From positions 212,010-276,009 of the forward strand of contig CAUYUJ010016475.1 of NCBI GenBank assembly GCA_963575745.1: a stretch of DNA of 64,000 nucleotides, given 5' to 3'. Both the position numbers and the translations under genes were made by a program. How positions within the stretch are numbered: the stretch's first letter is position 1; the number at the start of each line of letters is the position of its first letter. Below are positions 9,290 to 21,889 of this stretch, one piece after another. The DNA comes from Prorocentrum cordatum (Eukaryota; Sar; Dinophyceae; Prorocentrales; Prorocentraceae). The notes beneath the pieces were generated by a model, which searched no databases, had not been told where the DNA came from, and saw only the letters and a program-made list of their open reading frames with translations.

Positions 9290-10510
9290 GCGTGGCGGGC
9301 CCCCAGAAGAGGACAGGGACGGACCGAGGGCGCCCGACGCGCCGATTGCGACGACCACGACGACGGCGGCGACCGCGGCGACCACGCTGGGCAGCGGGGC
9401 AACCGCCCGAGCAGGCCAGGGCGCGGGGCGCACCTCGAGAGAGGGGGCCAGACTGGGAGGGCAAAATCTATACCTGCTTCTAGCAAGCCGGTGCCTGGGG
9501 CATATGGCAAGCACCGCTCTCACCTTCCAGCTACAAGCGTCTATGGACGCATTGGGAGGCGATGCGTACGTCGATACATGTGGGGTGTGTGCGTCTTTAG
9601 CCAACGCGGCCGTTGCGCCCGGTGCCGTGCAGGGACGGAGTCAGGGTAGCCCCGTCTACAGAATGTCCCTGTGTCCTGGTCTAGAGCAGATCCCACATGG
9701 CACTCCAAAGACAGACTCCAGCGTATCAGAACATTAAGTGCGGCGTTATCTCCTGAGTCGCGTCTCGCTAGGGCTCTAGAGGGCCTCAAAAGTTGCAGAA
9801 ACAAGCGAGGGAGAAGAAACACATCATCAAATGAGTCCCAGAGGGGAAACGGGGAGCCCGAGGGTATTTGGTCTGGCCACGATGCTTGGTACAAGAATGC
9901 ACGAATGTAAGTCCTTGTCTTCGGCCTCTGGGGGCCTTCGCCAGACCCCAGGCCCGTGAAGAAGCGACTTGGGATAAAACATGGGCCCTAAGGCAAGGGT
10001 CGAGGCTCTTGGAGACAGACACGCTGCAATTTGCCGATGGAAACTAACCTGGCGTAAAGACTCTTGGAGACCCCGCATGGCAGAAATCAAGACGGCTTCA
10101 TGTCTGGGGAGCCAGTTCGACGGCGGGAGCTGCTCCGTGTCCGCGCCGAGCCCTCTGTGTGTGTGCTTTGGGGTGTATAACATGCAACAGGCGCCTGACG
10201 CTCGTCGTCATTCCAGCTGTGCGCTGTTCTGTGTCGCAGGCAATTTTCCATGTTTGCCTGGCCTGATTTTCCCACACGCCCGAGCGCCCATCAGGGGCAG
10301 GCATTTGTCTGGAGGCGTGCTGGGGGGGGGGAAGTGAGAGGGGGCAGGCGTTCTCAGAAGGTGGCGGGGCTTCTCAGAAGCACCCTGGCCTCCTGAGAAT
10401 CCCTGTGGCTTAAGAGGGGGCTCAGTCAGTTTCTCAAAAGGCCAAAGACCTTCTGGGAAGGCCAGCCCCCTCTGCATTCCCCTCTGGGCGCGTCCAGGGG
10501 CCAGACTTTG
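9290..10510. other. No gene seen
   Basis: Sequence after the PX gene stop. A short CGACGACGGCGGCGACC-rich patch at about 9350 is a microsatellite remnant. TTCTCAGAAGG-type short repeats occur at about 10350-10460. No convincing frame or splice structure. Confidence 0.5.
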
Positions 10511-10730
10511 TTCAGGGGCACGTTAGGGGGGGATAGGCTCAGAGGGCGTCGACCCCCCATCGCCCATTCGTCGCCGACAGGGGCCCGATAGCCCACCCCG
10601 CCCAGGAACGTGGGGAGTCGCTATCGGGGGCCTATCGCCGATCTATCGGCGATGCATCGCCGATTCCAGCTCGACGCTTCCCTCCCTGAGCCCGTCCCCT
10701 CCTAGCGCCCCCCCCCCCCCCCCCCCCAGT
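10511..10730. mobile_element. Family C inverted-repeat element, copy 2
   Basis: The left end, CAGGGGCACGTTAGGGG then GGATAGGCTCAGAGGG, is matched in inverted form by CCTCCCTGAGCCCGTCCCCT at 10681-10700. The interior has CGTCGACCCCCCATCGCCCA, GGGGCCCGATAGCCCACC and the palindromic string CGCCGATCTATCGGCGAT followed by GCATCGCCGAT. It is collinear with 43325-43525 and the left part of 5758-6625. A run of about 19 C follows. Confidence 0.75.
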
Positions 10731-12245
10731 CAGGGGGGACCCAGACCTTTCAGCGTTGCGGGGTGCCCACAGTTTTGCTTCTGCTTCCAGCTTGTTCCTC
10801 CGCAGCCCGTCCCAGGTGCCAGCAGCATCAAACAGGCGATCAGGGGTGAATGATCAGTCCACGGGCCGGAGTCCAGAGCGAGGCGTGGCTTGCGACGTGC
10901 TCGGGAAACATATCCCACCCCCCGAGATCCGACGTTGCAAAAACATCGCTTACACAGACCATCCTCTCAGAGCCATTCTTGGAGAGGGGTTGAGAACCCT
11001 CGAGCTTGAGAGGTGCAGGCGGAATGCCCCGAACGACGGCCGAATAGTACCGAGGAGGCCGAGCGCGTAGCGCCTGATATATCAGCAGCGGTAGAGAGCG
11101 ATCGCACATCTTTTTCCCACAGAGGTAGTGCTAAAAGGGCGTTCCACCCCTCGCTACACGAGCTGCTGCCTCTGAGGCCCCCCGAACTGATAGGCCCAGG
11201 GAACACCAATCATTGTCGACCCCTTCCAGTCGAACCTGACAGGGTCCAGTTGCCAAAGGCCCACGAACATTCTAACAGGAGAAGCCCAGCACGGGCAACT
11301 GGCAAAAGGGCCCCCAATGACCCCCCCATCCCTCTCCAGGCTAGGCTCTCGGACTTCTTGGTATGGTGGAGGTGAATGGGAAGGATGAGAAGACAGAATT
11401 GGGCAACCCCAGACACGGACACGGGTTGCTCGCGTCGGCGTGCGTTCGAGGGACAAGCTCGAAAACATGTCCTTAGCGGTGCCCCTGTTCCAAGGCCGCT
11501 ACGGTGGCATCATGCACTGACTGCACTGGTCTGCTCCAACATTGGTGCCCTGGCGCCCTGGCCGAGCTGACGACCGTCCAGCTTTGACATCTTCTCAGCC
11601 AGCACGTGACACTTCGTATAATTTTGGAGCGCTGACGTTTTGGCCCACCTTCCACGGCTACGCGCCGTCTCAAGGTCACCATTGGGCGCTACAAATCTCG
11701 CTGCCGCCGCGTGGCGCATGCCATGCGGAGGCCCCATCGTCTCCAAACTACCTTCTTCAGAATTTGACTCCACACTTTCCGAAAAGCAACTGGAGTGAAT
11801 AAGAAAAGCCGATCATTGGGCTCACGATCTTGAACCAGCACTTGCATGATATTGTTCGACACCGCCCATTCGAGTACGGCTCCCTGGTTGGCGCCCGTCT
11901 TCGTCGTCTGTCCGATGGTATGGTCACCCAAACGCAAGCCTATTCATCCGTCTGGTGTGAAGCTCACATGCCGTAATTACTCGCAGCATCTCCTTGCATC
12001 TCCCAATCTTGTTTGTGTAGCCACCCGTGCAACTGCACGCTGTATTTTGTCGCCTCCAGTCGATGGCCTGCCTGAAACTTGTTCGTCACCACAACTGCCA
12101 TCGCCTGAAACGGGATTGGATGTCCTTCTCTTCTGGACGGCATTCGCTCCCACGTCTTTTATGCACGCAGTGTTGTCGGTGCTTGAATCTGCACATGGAA
12201 CCTTTGTGCACCAACGGTGCACGCGTGTAGTTGTCCCCATCGCCA
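10731..12245. other. No gene seen
   Basis: Unique-looking sequence without a convincing coding frame on either strand. The last part may contain the decayed 3' end of the minus-strand relic that follows. Confidence 0.4.
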
Positions 12246-14400
12246 CTAGCACATGTTGCTGATGTAGTTGCCCAGCGCCTTGTCCCGTTCAGCCACCGAC
12301 CCGAAGGCCACCTCGCCCCTCTTGCAATCGATGGGGAAGGCGCGCACCTCTCGCTCGTATGCGATATTGGTGGGGTCGTCCACCGCATGGACCACCAGAC
12401 GGTTGTTCCAGCGCTGCGTATCTTGCGTGGCTTGATCCCCAGGGCGAGCTCCACGCTTCTGCAAGGGTGGTGGTCGCTCCCTCCGTCGCACTCTTTCCAC
12501 GACCTGCAACGTCACCAGTGCTATGATCCACCATGGGATCGCCCCGCTGCGCAACACCGTGCTGGCCAAATCATCTGCTTCAAGAGCGGCCTGGCCGACT
12601 TCGGTGTCAATTTCATTATGTGTGCGTCCTTCGTCGCCTCCGCTGCTCCGACGTCGACTCCACGACTCGGCTCACCCACAATGTCCCACTGAAGCCCCTG
12701 TTGCCCAGGACCAGCGCAATGCAACACGCCACTCGAGCAAGCCTCAACAACGCCGTAGCCGACGACTTTCCATTTCACCCCCACGGATACCACCGAACAG
12801 GTCATGATCACGACGTGCGTCCACCAGCATCGGGATGATCGTGACAAGTTTGTGTAGCACACTGACCGCGCACTGCATCTCCAACACGTCGCTGTGCCCC
12901 TCCGCCCCCTTCTCGTCGTCCACGAACAAGCTCGCACCGCCTCTTCTCGTCCGCCCAAAACGCCCCGATCGGCATCATCTGCCTTCGGGCGCTCTCGGCT
13001 CGTGGCCGCCCCCGTCGTAGACGCACATGAGCACCTCGCGGCACCAGCTGCCTTCAGATGAGCCAGTCGTTCCCCAGTTGCGGACAGCTGGCCGCGGAGC
13101 AGGCCCCCCGCCGAGCTACGCAAGCCTTCCCAGGGTCCCCACAGCAGGCCGTCCAGCATGATAGGCCCAAGGATAATGACCCCCCGCGTCACCAGCCGAA
13201 ACACCTCCATGACCACCTGCGCCCAGTAGTTGCCCCGCTGATTCTTTGAAGCGCCCCCTCGCTGAGATCCCCGAGCCCCCGGGGCCCAGGGCGACATTCT
13301 TCTTTGTGCTTCTCGTCCAAGAAGACGCCCAGAGACAAGGTCGCGGGAGCGAGCCAGTACCGGCGCCTCCTCAGTCGGCTGAGCAGCCTCTCGACCACGC
13401 CCATTTCGGCCAGCTCCTCCAAGCGCAGGGCATCCACCCAGGTCCTCACGAAAGGACCCGCAGCCCCCTTGCGGTCCACCGCGCCGTGTCCCAGCCCGAG
13501 CACCCCAGGGCGCCCGTCCTTTGGATGCATCATCTCGCCCCCCTCCAGCCCGCGTGACTCCGCCTCCTCGATTCCCGTTCCTCCTCCACCCCGGTCTGCC
13601 ATAATTGCCCCGCGTCCCTCGCCAGCTCCCGTCTGATCTCGCTCACGTTGTACTTCGTCGCCATCGCCGCGAAACTCTCGCCGAGCGCGCGCGCCATGTC
13701 GACCGTCGCGTGCCACGACAGCTCCAGGTTCGACTCGGACGAAAACTGCGCGCGACGAAAGCGCCTTCAGCTCGTCCTTGACGGCGGTCGCGAGCACTTA
13801 AAAATCCTCCGCGCGGTCCCCACGATAGGCACTGACTCATTGGCAGCGCGCATCCAGCATCGCGAAAGCTGGTCGGCATGCCGGCGCGCCCCACGCCCAA
13901 CACACCAGCGCCGAAGATCCACTGGGCGTTCAGGGCGACTGGTGAGCGAAAGGCCCAGACCCCGCCGAAGTCGCCCCCCCGCGCCCTCCTCGTGGACTGC
14001 CCTCCCATGCCCGTCCAGGAACTCGCGCGCCTGGCCTACGCCGCGTCCAGCTCTGAGTCCTCCTCGCCCGTCGCGAGCTTCATCCCTCCGCAGTCGCCGT
14101 TGCGCAGCAGGAGAGGAGCTCCGCCTCTGCGAAGCTCGGGCAGGCCTTTTCCAAGGCGATCTGTTCGGTCACCCGACCCCCCACCGATTCGAAGTAATCC
14201 ACCGGCGTGGAATGGGCCCCGAAGACCGCGCGAGCCGCGCCCATCGCGCGCGTCGCCGACCCGACCCTCGCCGCAGTCTTGCTCGCTTTGGCAGCTCGAC
14301 CCCCTGCTCTGAGGCGATGGTCCAGAGCCCGTTGGGCGCCGCCCCCGCTGGGGCAGAATGCGACGCCTGCCCTTCGGCCCACTGCTGCCTGTAAGACCAG
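12246..14400 (-). pseudogene. Degraded minus-strand gene of unknown function
   Basis: Several stretches read as good protein on the minus strand, but in changing frames. From about 13790 down: VLATAVKDELKALSSR, then one frame over FSSESNLELSWHATVDMARA and MATKYNVSEIRRELARDAGQ, then another frame WVDALRLEELAEMGVVERLL. Further on come LFVDDEKGAEGHSDVLEMQC (about 12920) and YEREVRAFPIDCKRGEVAFG (about 12360). Codons in the first stretches end mostly in G or C. In-frame stops and one-base shifts separate them and no splice sites explain the shifts. The family is unknown to me. A multi-copy retroelement protein or a dead host gene are both possible. Confidence 0.4.
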
Positions 14401-15300
14401 TCGGGTGCATCTATTTGGGACTTCTCTCCGCGGGCTTGAGCTCCGCCGGCGCGGGGGGCGACCCCGGCGGGGTCCACGGTGGCGCGGTTCGCGCGCCGCG
14501 CACCTTAAAAACGTCGCGGTTATGCCAGCCCCTCGACGCGGCCGCCCTCGGCGCACCGGGGCGCCAGAAGTAGCCCCGCGGCCCCTGGGCGGGCCGGCGA
14601 GACTTGGGCAGGCGCGGAGACGCTGCTCGCGTTTTTTGTCGAATGCGCAGAGACAGCGCGCGCGTTTGCATCCATCATAGCGGATTTGCGCGCGCTTCCG
14701 CCGATGCAATGGAATTGCGCCAAGAATGGCAGATCTGCCGCCGAAGCGCAGGGAAGTACCCGCGCCCTATCATTCGGAGGCATCAGCAGCTGTTTCGCAT
14801 GCCACCTGCGAGCGCGTTCGTCTACCCGCGTCGCGCGGCGCCACTCTTCGCGCCGTGATAGGACTGCGATAGAACGACGCGCGCTTGCCCGAGCAAACCT
14901 GCCACGCGGGCACGGGCAATGTCGAAGCAGCTTCTTGGCGGATGGCTGCGCGGAAACCGCCGCCGCCGAATGCGAGATTGGAGCGCGGAGCCCCACTAGA
15001 AGCGCTCGCGCGCGAGAGCCGCTGCGCCGCCGCTGCGGAGCAGCGTCGCATTGCCGCTTGTTTCTCATGATCACGCGCGCGAGCCATGGACAACTCGTGC
15101 TCACTTGCGTCGCGTCAAGGACTTTCCACGACAGCGCTCGCTGTTTCTCGCGGCGCCGCATTGCGCCGCGCGGCGCGGTTGCGCGCGGGGCTGCGGGCAA
15201 CGCCCCCCGAATCGGAATTCGCTTCGTGCCCCTGTGCGCCGCGCGGTGCCACGCGGCGTCTCGCCGCGCGCTGCAGTCGAAGTGCAGTTGAACTGCGCTT
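14401..15300. other. GC-rich CGCG-dense stretch, no gene assigned
   Basis: Very GC- and CpG-rich sequence open in several frames on both strands because stops are rare. Towards the 3' end words such as TTGAACTGCGCTTGCG appear and it merges into the 11-bp minisatellite. Confidence 0.5.
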
Positions 15301-17584
15301 GCGTTGCGCTTGAATCTCGTTCGAACCACGCTTGACCTGCACATGAGCTACGCCTGGAACGCACTTGAACTACACTTGAACTCCACTAGAGCTACAAGGA
15401 CTGCGCGTGCACTACACATGAGAGAACTTGAACTACATGTGAGCCACGTTTGAATCTTATTCGAACTGCACCCTCACCACATGGAACACAAGTGTGCCGC
15501 ACTTGAACGACAGTGGAACTTCACTTGAACCGCACTTGAATTACCCTTGGAATACACCTAGGGTCACATGCGAGCAACACCTGGAAAACATAAGAACTAC
15601 ATTTGGATGCCACGCGAACTACACCTGAGCAGAAACGACTTCACCTGAGCCGCTTTTGAACGACACGTGGACTACACCCTCTAAAATTAAACTACGTTGG
15701 GATTACACTTGATTGCGCAGGCCTCCACCGCCCCCGAACCACACTTGAACTTCACTTCAACTACACTTGGACTACATCTGAACTGCATGTGAATGATACT
15801 TGACGTAGACTTGCACTCGCTGGAACTACACTTGGTCTAGAGGTCTAGATGGGAACTACACGTGAATTAAAAACCACATGCGGACTACACCGGGCTTACA
15901 CTTGAAATACACCTGAACTAAGCTTGGGCTGCACTTGAATAAGATTTCAACTGCCAGGGCCACGCCCGCTGGGAACACATTTGAACTACACCTGATACGC
16001 ACTTGAAGTACCCTTGAATTGCACTTGCGCGACATGTGAACTACCCTTCCTTGAACTACACTTGACGCGCACTTGAGCTGCACTTGGGATTACGAGGTCT
16101 ATGCCGCATCCTCACTTGCAATACACTTGAACTAGATTTGATCTACACTCGATGCACGCTCGACCTACGCTCGAAGTACACTTGAACTGCACTTGGACAA
16201 CATTGTGGCTACACCGTTCACACCCGAGCGAAACCCGAACTACATCTGAATTGCAGCTATGCCACACTTGAGCTACAGTTGAACATCACGCGAATTAGAC
16301 TTGAAGTACACCTGGTTTACATTTGAACTACGGTAGAAGCACACTTGAAATATAACGGCTTCACCTGTACCACGCGTGAACTACACTTGGTCTACACGTG
16401 GACTACGCTTGCACTGCATTTGCGTTACGCTGGAAATCAAATTGAGGCATACCTGGAACTACAAGAATCCCGCCCGGACCACACTTGAGACACTCTTGGA
16501 ATGCAGCTGGACCGAATTTGAATGTCACCTGCGCTACACTTGAACCTCATATCGAACCTCACATCAACTGCACGTTGGCTACATTAGGACTACTTGTGAA
16601 CCGCAAGGGCGCCGCCTGAACCACGCTTGAAGCACGCCTGTGCGACGCTTGGGACGCACTTGAATCGCACTTGCAATTCGCTTAAGCCGCACTTGAACAA
16701 CACTTAAGCTACACGCGAAACACACAGTGGCTGCAATGGCTACACCTGGGCCGCACGTGCATTTCACCCGAACTACCATTGGTCTCCGCTTGAAGTAGAC
16801 TTGAACTGTACTAGGACAACAGCTGGCCTATAGTTGCACTAGATTTGGACAACACGGGCCACGCCTGATCATCATGTCATCAAAAATTGAACTACAATTG
16901 AAACACAAGTGAATTACAGTCGAACATACACCTGACGTGCACTTGAACTACACTCGGACCGCGCTTGAACCACCATGGTAACACCTGAACCGCACTTGAA
17001 CTAAACTTGCGCCAGACCTGGTCCACACTTGAACGACACTCGAATCACATTTAAACCACAGTTGAATTTCGCATGAACTACGCGTGGACTACAGGGACTG
17101 TACCTGGACCACGCTTGAAGTGCACCGAAGACTTTGAATTGCATTTGAACTACACTTCAGCTACACTTGACCTACAAGGGCTACGCCTGGACCACTCTTG
17201 AAGTGCGCGCGAACTACGGCCGGACAACCCTTGAGCCACACTTGAGCTCGACTTGGACTGCACGCGGGGCGCACTTGAACTACACTTGAACTAAAAGGAC
17301 TGCCCTGTACCACGCTTCAAGTACACTTGTACCACACGTAAGCCACGCTTCAACTAAACAGAAATTTGATTTGAACTACGCTTGAACAAGACTTATAGAA
17401 CACTTGGACTACACTTAAATTAAAATGGATACACCTGAACCTCACTTGAACTTCACTTGAACTACATCTACACATGCACTACATTCAAACTACGCTTGAA
17501 CTACATTTGAATTATTCCTGGACCACACTCGAGCGACATTGGCTACACCTGATCCGCACTTGAACTACATCCGCATCACACTGG
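15301..17584 (+). repeat. Degenerate 11-bp minisatellite, first block
   Basis: About 2.3 kb built on the 11-mer ACTTGAACTAC, with strong variation (ACTTGAACCGC, ACGTGGACTAC, ACATTTGAACT) and occasional 10- or 12-base units. No gene frame survives. The CTTGAA landmark recurs at multiples close to 11 bp over most of the block. Confidence 0.85.
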
Positions 17585-18725
17585 GACAACACTTGCACGC
17601 GCAAACACGAGACACTTCAGCCGTTGCGACACAAGCGGGGATTGCGGTAGCACGCCCCAGAGCAGCGTCGAGGCCCTGATCCCCGCCACGCTCGACCTGA
17701 GGGAGTTTCGCTCGAACGGCGGCTTTCCCAGGGCAGACGGGTGCGATCGGAGTGAAGCCCCCCTTGTGCGCGGCCGCGGCAAGCGTCGCAGGCGCGAGCG
17801 CGCCTTTGCCCAATTTCAAGCCCGCGGCCAACAAGGGGCCGCTCTGCGCGGCAACAGGCCGCGGGCGGGGGGCGCCCTGGGCCGCGGGCGGACCCCGCGC
17901 GCGCCGCGGTTTGCACCGCCTGCTCATTCGATTCGCGACGCACGGGGCGCGCCCGAACCGCGCCTGCGCACGCAATCTAGCGTGGGTCGGAGATGGGGCC
18001 GCGCGTGGAGTGGAAGGGCACCTGGCGCGTGAAACCGCAGTGTGCGGAGAGGGTGGCTGCGTTGGCGCATGACTCGCGCATCGTTTTTCACGCTGTCGGC
18101 GGCCAATGTCTTTGCACGTGACCCCCGGGTTTGCCGGCCGCGCTTGCGTCGCCGCGGGGCGCGCGGCAATCGGCGCGCCGCCGCGGTCGACGGGGCGCTG
18201 GCGCGCTGCCCCAGCGGGGCGAGCTGCTGCGCCGCCGTCGGCTTCGCGCGCGCGGAATGCCACGCGGCCGCTTCCTCGCGCGGCGCAGTGGCCGGGCGGC
18301 GCGCGGAAATCGGAAATCAGCGATGCCGCGCCGCTATTGAGCGCGCGATCGGGGGGAGGGGCATCGCGAACGCGCGCACCTGCGTCGCGCGCAATCTCCT
18401 CCTTTATTGCGCCTGAAGGGCGCGCGGGCCAGACTGCGCTGCACGCGGCCGTCGGCCGCGGCGTCGCGGCGCGTCTGCGCTGGATTGGCAGGCCGACGCG
18501 CGGGCCCGAGCCGGCGGCGAGCCCGCCGCCCGCCCGCTCTCGGGCGCGCCTGTCTCCCCGCGGGCGGAGCGGCAACGCCGCGTCCGAGGCGCGCGTCAGT
18601 TGCTCGAGCCACGCGCGGCGAACGCCTGCGTTCCACTTGCGGCGCGCCTGAGCGACGCCCGCGCCTCGCGTGCTCAGCCATGCTGCGGCGCGCCACGAGG
18701 GCGCAGCGCCTGGGCCGCGACTGGG
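17585..18725. other. GC-rich block inside the 11-bp minisatellite
   Basis: About 1.1 kb of CGCG-rich sequence flanked on both sides by the 11-bp repeat. The minus strand is open for 396 codons over nearly the whole block, but composition alone can explain that and no domain is recognisable. Some edges still resemble the repeat (CGCGCTTGAAGTACACC at about 18726). Confidence 0.5.
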
Positions 18726-19800
18726 CCGCGCTTGAAGTACACCGGAATTTCGCATGCACTACGCTTGGCTTGCACTCGAAATGCACTAATATTACTCCAG
18801 GGACGCGCTGATACTACACCTGGGCTGCGCATGGGCCGCGCCAGAAGCGCGCCTGAACCGCGCCTGAACCACGACTGACCGACGCCTGCATGACACCCTG
18901 AACAGACTGGATCCTCATTTGATCTGCGCTGAGCACAATGTCATTTTCACTTGCGCTACTCTGGCACTGAATTTGAATTGCATTGGAATTAAGTTTGATC
19001 TACACTTAAACTACACGGACTACGCCTGAATCGCGCGTGAACTAGACTGAGTTACCCTTGCACCGTGCTTCAAGTACACTTGAACTACGCGCCAGCGCCA
19101 CTGTGACCACACACTTGACCCACAATGGCTACGCCTAGGCCACACTTGAACTACACGCGAGCTACACTTGAACCACACTTGAACTACACTTGATCTACGC
19201 AGGACCTGCACTTGATCAACACGTAAGAGACATATGAACTGCATTCGAATTACACGGACCATTGATTAACCGATTTTATACACATGAACTACACGTGAAC
19301 CACATTGCAACTACATTTGAATTCCTTCAGGGTTGCATTTCACGTGAAAATCACTTGAACACTTTTGAACTAGAAGAGTTGCACCTGGATGACGCTTAAC
19401 CTACACACGAAGTGCAGCTGAACCACACTTAAGCTACATTGAAAGTACACGTGGACTTGAACTAGATTTGAACTACATGTGGCTCAGACCTGCACTACAA
19501 TGACTACGCCGGAACCACGCTTGACTTACACCTGAATTACAGTTGGGCCGGCTTTGAGCCTCAATTGAACCACACTTGTTTGCTACCAAACAGCAGTTGG
19601 ATCTCACGGGCTAAACAGTAGCCGCACGTGAAATACACCTGCACCACTGTTGAATCGCACTTTAACTACACGTGAGGTACACTTGACATACATCCGATGT
19701 AAATTGCAATGCCAATTGAATTACAAGGATTCCACCGTGACCGCAGTTGACCTACAGTTGAGATACATTCGAATCGCATTACACTTGAACCAATGCCATA
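18726..19800 (+). repeat. Degenerate 11-bp minisatellite, second block
   Basis: Same repeat and orientation as 15301-17584. A clean patch at about 19160-19200 reads ACTTGAACCAC, ACTTGAACTAC, ACTTGATCTAC with exact 11-bp spacing. Confidence 0.85.
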
Positions 19801-19837
19801 CATAACCGGGACAACGAATCAAAACAGACACGTGACA

Positions 19838-19980
19838 CATTGAAGGTCCGCGCGGCTTTCGTGGATTGGCGTTGGCGCCCCCCGGCGGCACCTCTGACGT
19901 CGCCCCTGGCGCGTTCCGCGCGCCAGGGATCGGGGTCCAGCGCCGAACCGAGACATCCTCGAGGACCTCCGAGTTTGTCC
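19838..19980. mobile_element. Family A inverted-repeat element
   Basis: Left TGAAGGTCCGCGCGGCTTTC and right ATCCTCGAGGACCTCCGAGT are inverted counterparts. The core carries GGCGGCACC, GTCGCCCCTGGCGCG and TTCCGCGCGCCAGGG, as in the PX intron 1 element. Confidence 0.65.
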
Positions 19981-20069
19981 CCACATCCTGAGAGGGATTC
20001 TTGGTTGATTCTGCACACCTCCGCGCAGGATCTCCTCCCACCTTTCCCCATCTCTCCCACGTCATCACC

Positions 20070-20800
20070 ATCACCATCACAATCGTTGTCACACTCATCG
20101 TTATCAGTAACACTGTCATCATCACCAGCACACACACATTCATAATCATCAGCACATACACACACGCACCGTCTTTCCCACATCATCATTATCCACCATC
20201 ATCATCATTATCATCTATCTACCACCACTCACTGTCACTCACCACCGCGAGCCCCCTGCCTAGGGGTCCCGAGCCTCATGTTTTTAATCCGAGCGGGTCA
20301 CCGGGAACCTGGAACTGTCTATTTTGGGCTCCTGTGGCATGAATACGGAGAAAATATCAAGCGGGAGCCTCGTCTGTGCGTGAATTGCGTTGGTCTCCTC
20401 AGGCCTGAATCTTGAGGAAGTCTCAGGCGGGAACATCGTTTGTGAGTAAATTTCGAGGAAGTATTAAGCGGGAGCCCCCTCCGTATGTGTCCCGCGCGTC
20501 ATGTTTTTAATCCGAGTGGGTCATCGGAAATTTGTAACCGTCGTCACTTTCGAGCTCCTCAGACGTGAATCTTGAGGACGTCTCAGGTGGGAGCCTCGCC
20601 TGTGAGTGAAGTTCCAGGAAGTCTCAAGTGGGATCCCCCTCCCTAGCGGGTCATCGGGAACTTGTAACCGTCGTCATTTTCGAGCTCAACAGGCTAGGAT
20701 TTCGATGAAGTCTCAGGCGGAAGCCTCGTTTGTGAACAAATTTCGAGGAAGTCTCAGGCGGAAGCCCCCTGTCTATGGAAGCCCAATTTCCATGTTGGAA
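20070..20800 (+). repeat. ATC-rich tract and ~230-bp tandem repeat
   Basis: (ATC/CAC)-rich microsatellite to about 20240. Then CATGTTTTTAATCCGAG(C/T)GGGTCA occurs at about 20277 and 20507, with a partial third copy near 20642. Between them are shorter units of the type GAGGAAGTCTCAGGCGGGAGCC. Related GGCGGGAGC units occur at 33000-34000. Confidence 0.6.
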
Positions 20801-20869
20801 TCCGAGCGGGCCGCCCCTCCCGCCTCCGCCCCTCCCGCTTCCCTCCCTCCCTCCTCATGAGGCTCTGAC

Positions 20870-21440
20870 CGCATGATTCAAGGGCCCTCGTTTTGCAGCG
20901 CATGGACAGCCGATTTGGCAGACAGTTTCTAAACAAAATGGTGGTTCCACTTACCCGATAGATGCGTAGGTCATCTCCCATTGCCCGTGCTGAGCCGATG
21001 TGTCGTGCGACATGGCTCGCGAACGAGCGTTAGTTACAATTGCATATGGTTGGGTCCTTCGCCAGACTCATGTCCGATCGCGCCCCGGAATTCGGACCGC
21101 GAGAGCGTGGATACCGATGTGCTCGCCGCTCGTGGACTTCTCCTTGCATCCCGCCCGTCCCCTCGGCACGCCCCCGTCCGATGCATTGGCGTGATTTCCG
21201 TTGGGTGCATGCGCCCCGCTGCGCCTCGGCGGAAGGTTCGGTTGAGGATTGGATTGGCGCCGCAGCGTGCGGAAGGCGCACGGCGCCCTCGCCGTTCATA
21301 TGAGAGGGCACTTCGCTTGGTTTGGGCCGTCACTTGGACGGCGCGCGGAGGCTGCCGTCGTAGAGGGAAGGGCACACGACCCTCCCCGCTAACTCATCCC
21401 CATCCCCCATCCCCCCACCCCTGCCCCCAGACCAACGTTC
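20870..21440. other. No gene seen
   Basis: Moderately GC-rich unique sequence. No frame with convincing codon use or motifs. Confidence 0.4.
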
Positions 21441-21519
21441 ACATTGGCGGTTGAAGTGGTGGACAGATTGGAGCGTCTCAAACGAAGCATGCGATTTGGC
21501 GCAGTTGAAAAGGCGACGA

Positions 21520-21785
21520 TCTGAGAGGGAGAGGAGGAGGACGAGGAAGAGGAGGAGGAGGAGGAGGAGGAGGAGGAGGAGGAGGGGAAGGGGCGGGAGG
21601 AGGGGGGGAAGGGGGAGGGGGAGGAGGAGGGGGAGGGGGAACAGGAGGAGTACGACGGCAGTGACGAATACGCAAGGTAGGGTGATGATTCAATCAACGA
21701 CGACAAGGAGTAGGAGGAGGACCAGGAGGAGGAGGAGGAGGAGGACCAACAGGAAGAGAAACAGGAGGAGGAGAGAAAGGAGATG
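21520..21785 (+). repeat. GGA-rich purine tract
   Basis: Nearly pure purine strand (GAG, GGA, AGG) with one break at about 21650-21710. Open frames are Arg/Glu homopolymer-like. Confidence 0.9.
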
Positions 21786-21787
21786 AA

Positions 21788-21870
21788 GACGGCTTGGCAT
21801 CGGTCGGACGAGTGCATCCTGTCTCGGCGAGGACCGTCGAGGAGCGTCCTGGATCATCGGGCCAACTTGT
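21788..21870. mobile_element. Family G element, partial
   Basis: GGCTTGGCATCGGTCGGACG at 21790 and the following CGGCGAGGACCGTCGAGGAG match the left half of the element at 28309-28444. The right inverted repeat is not visible. Confidence 0.55.
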
Positions 21871-21889
21871 TTGGCGATACACCCGACCA

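Noticed and set aside
12744-12929. FVDD motif as the catalytic site of a reverse transcriptase
   Set aside because: The surrounding residues do not follow the palm-domain pattern and other reverse transcriptase blocks are missing, so I left the relic unclassified.
17565-18755. 396-codon minus-strand open frame in the GC-rich block
   Set aside because: Stop codons are rare at this composition, the amino acids are Arg/Ala/Pro-dominated and there is no motif. It also runs into the 11-bp repeat at both ends.
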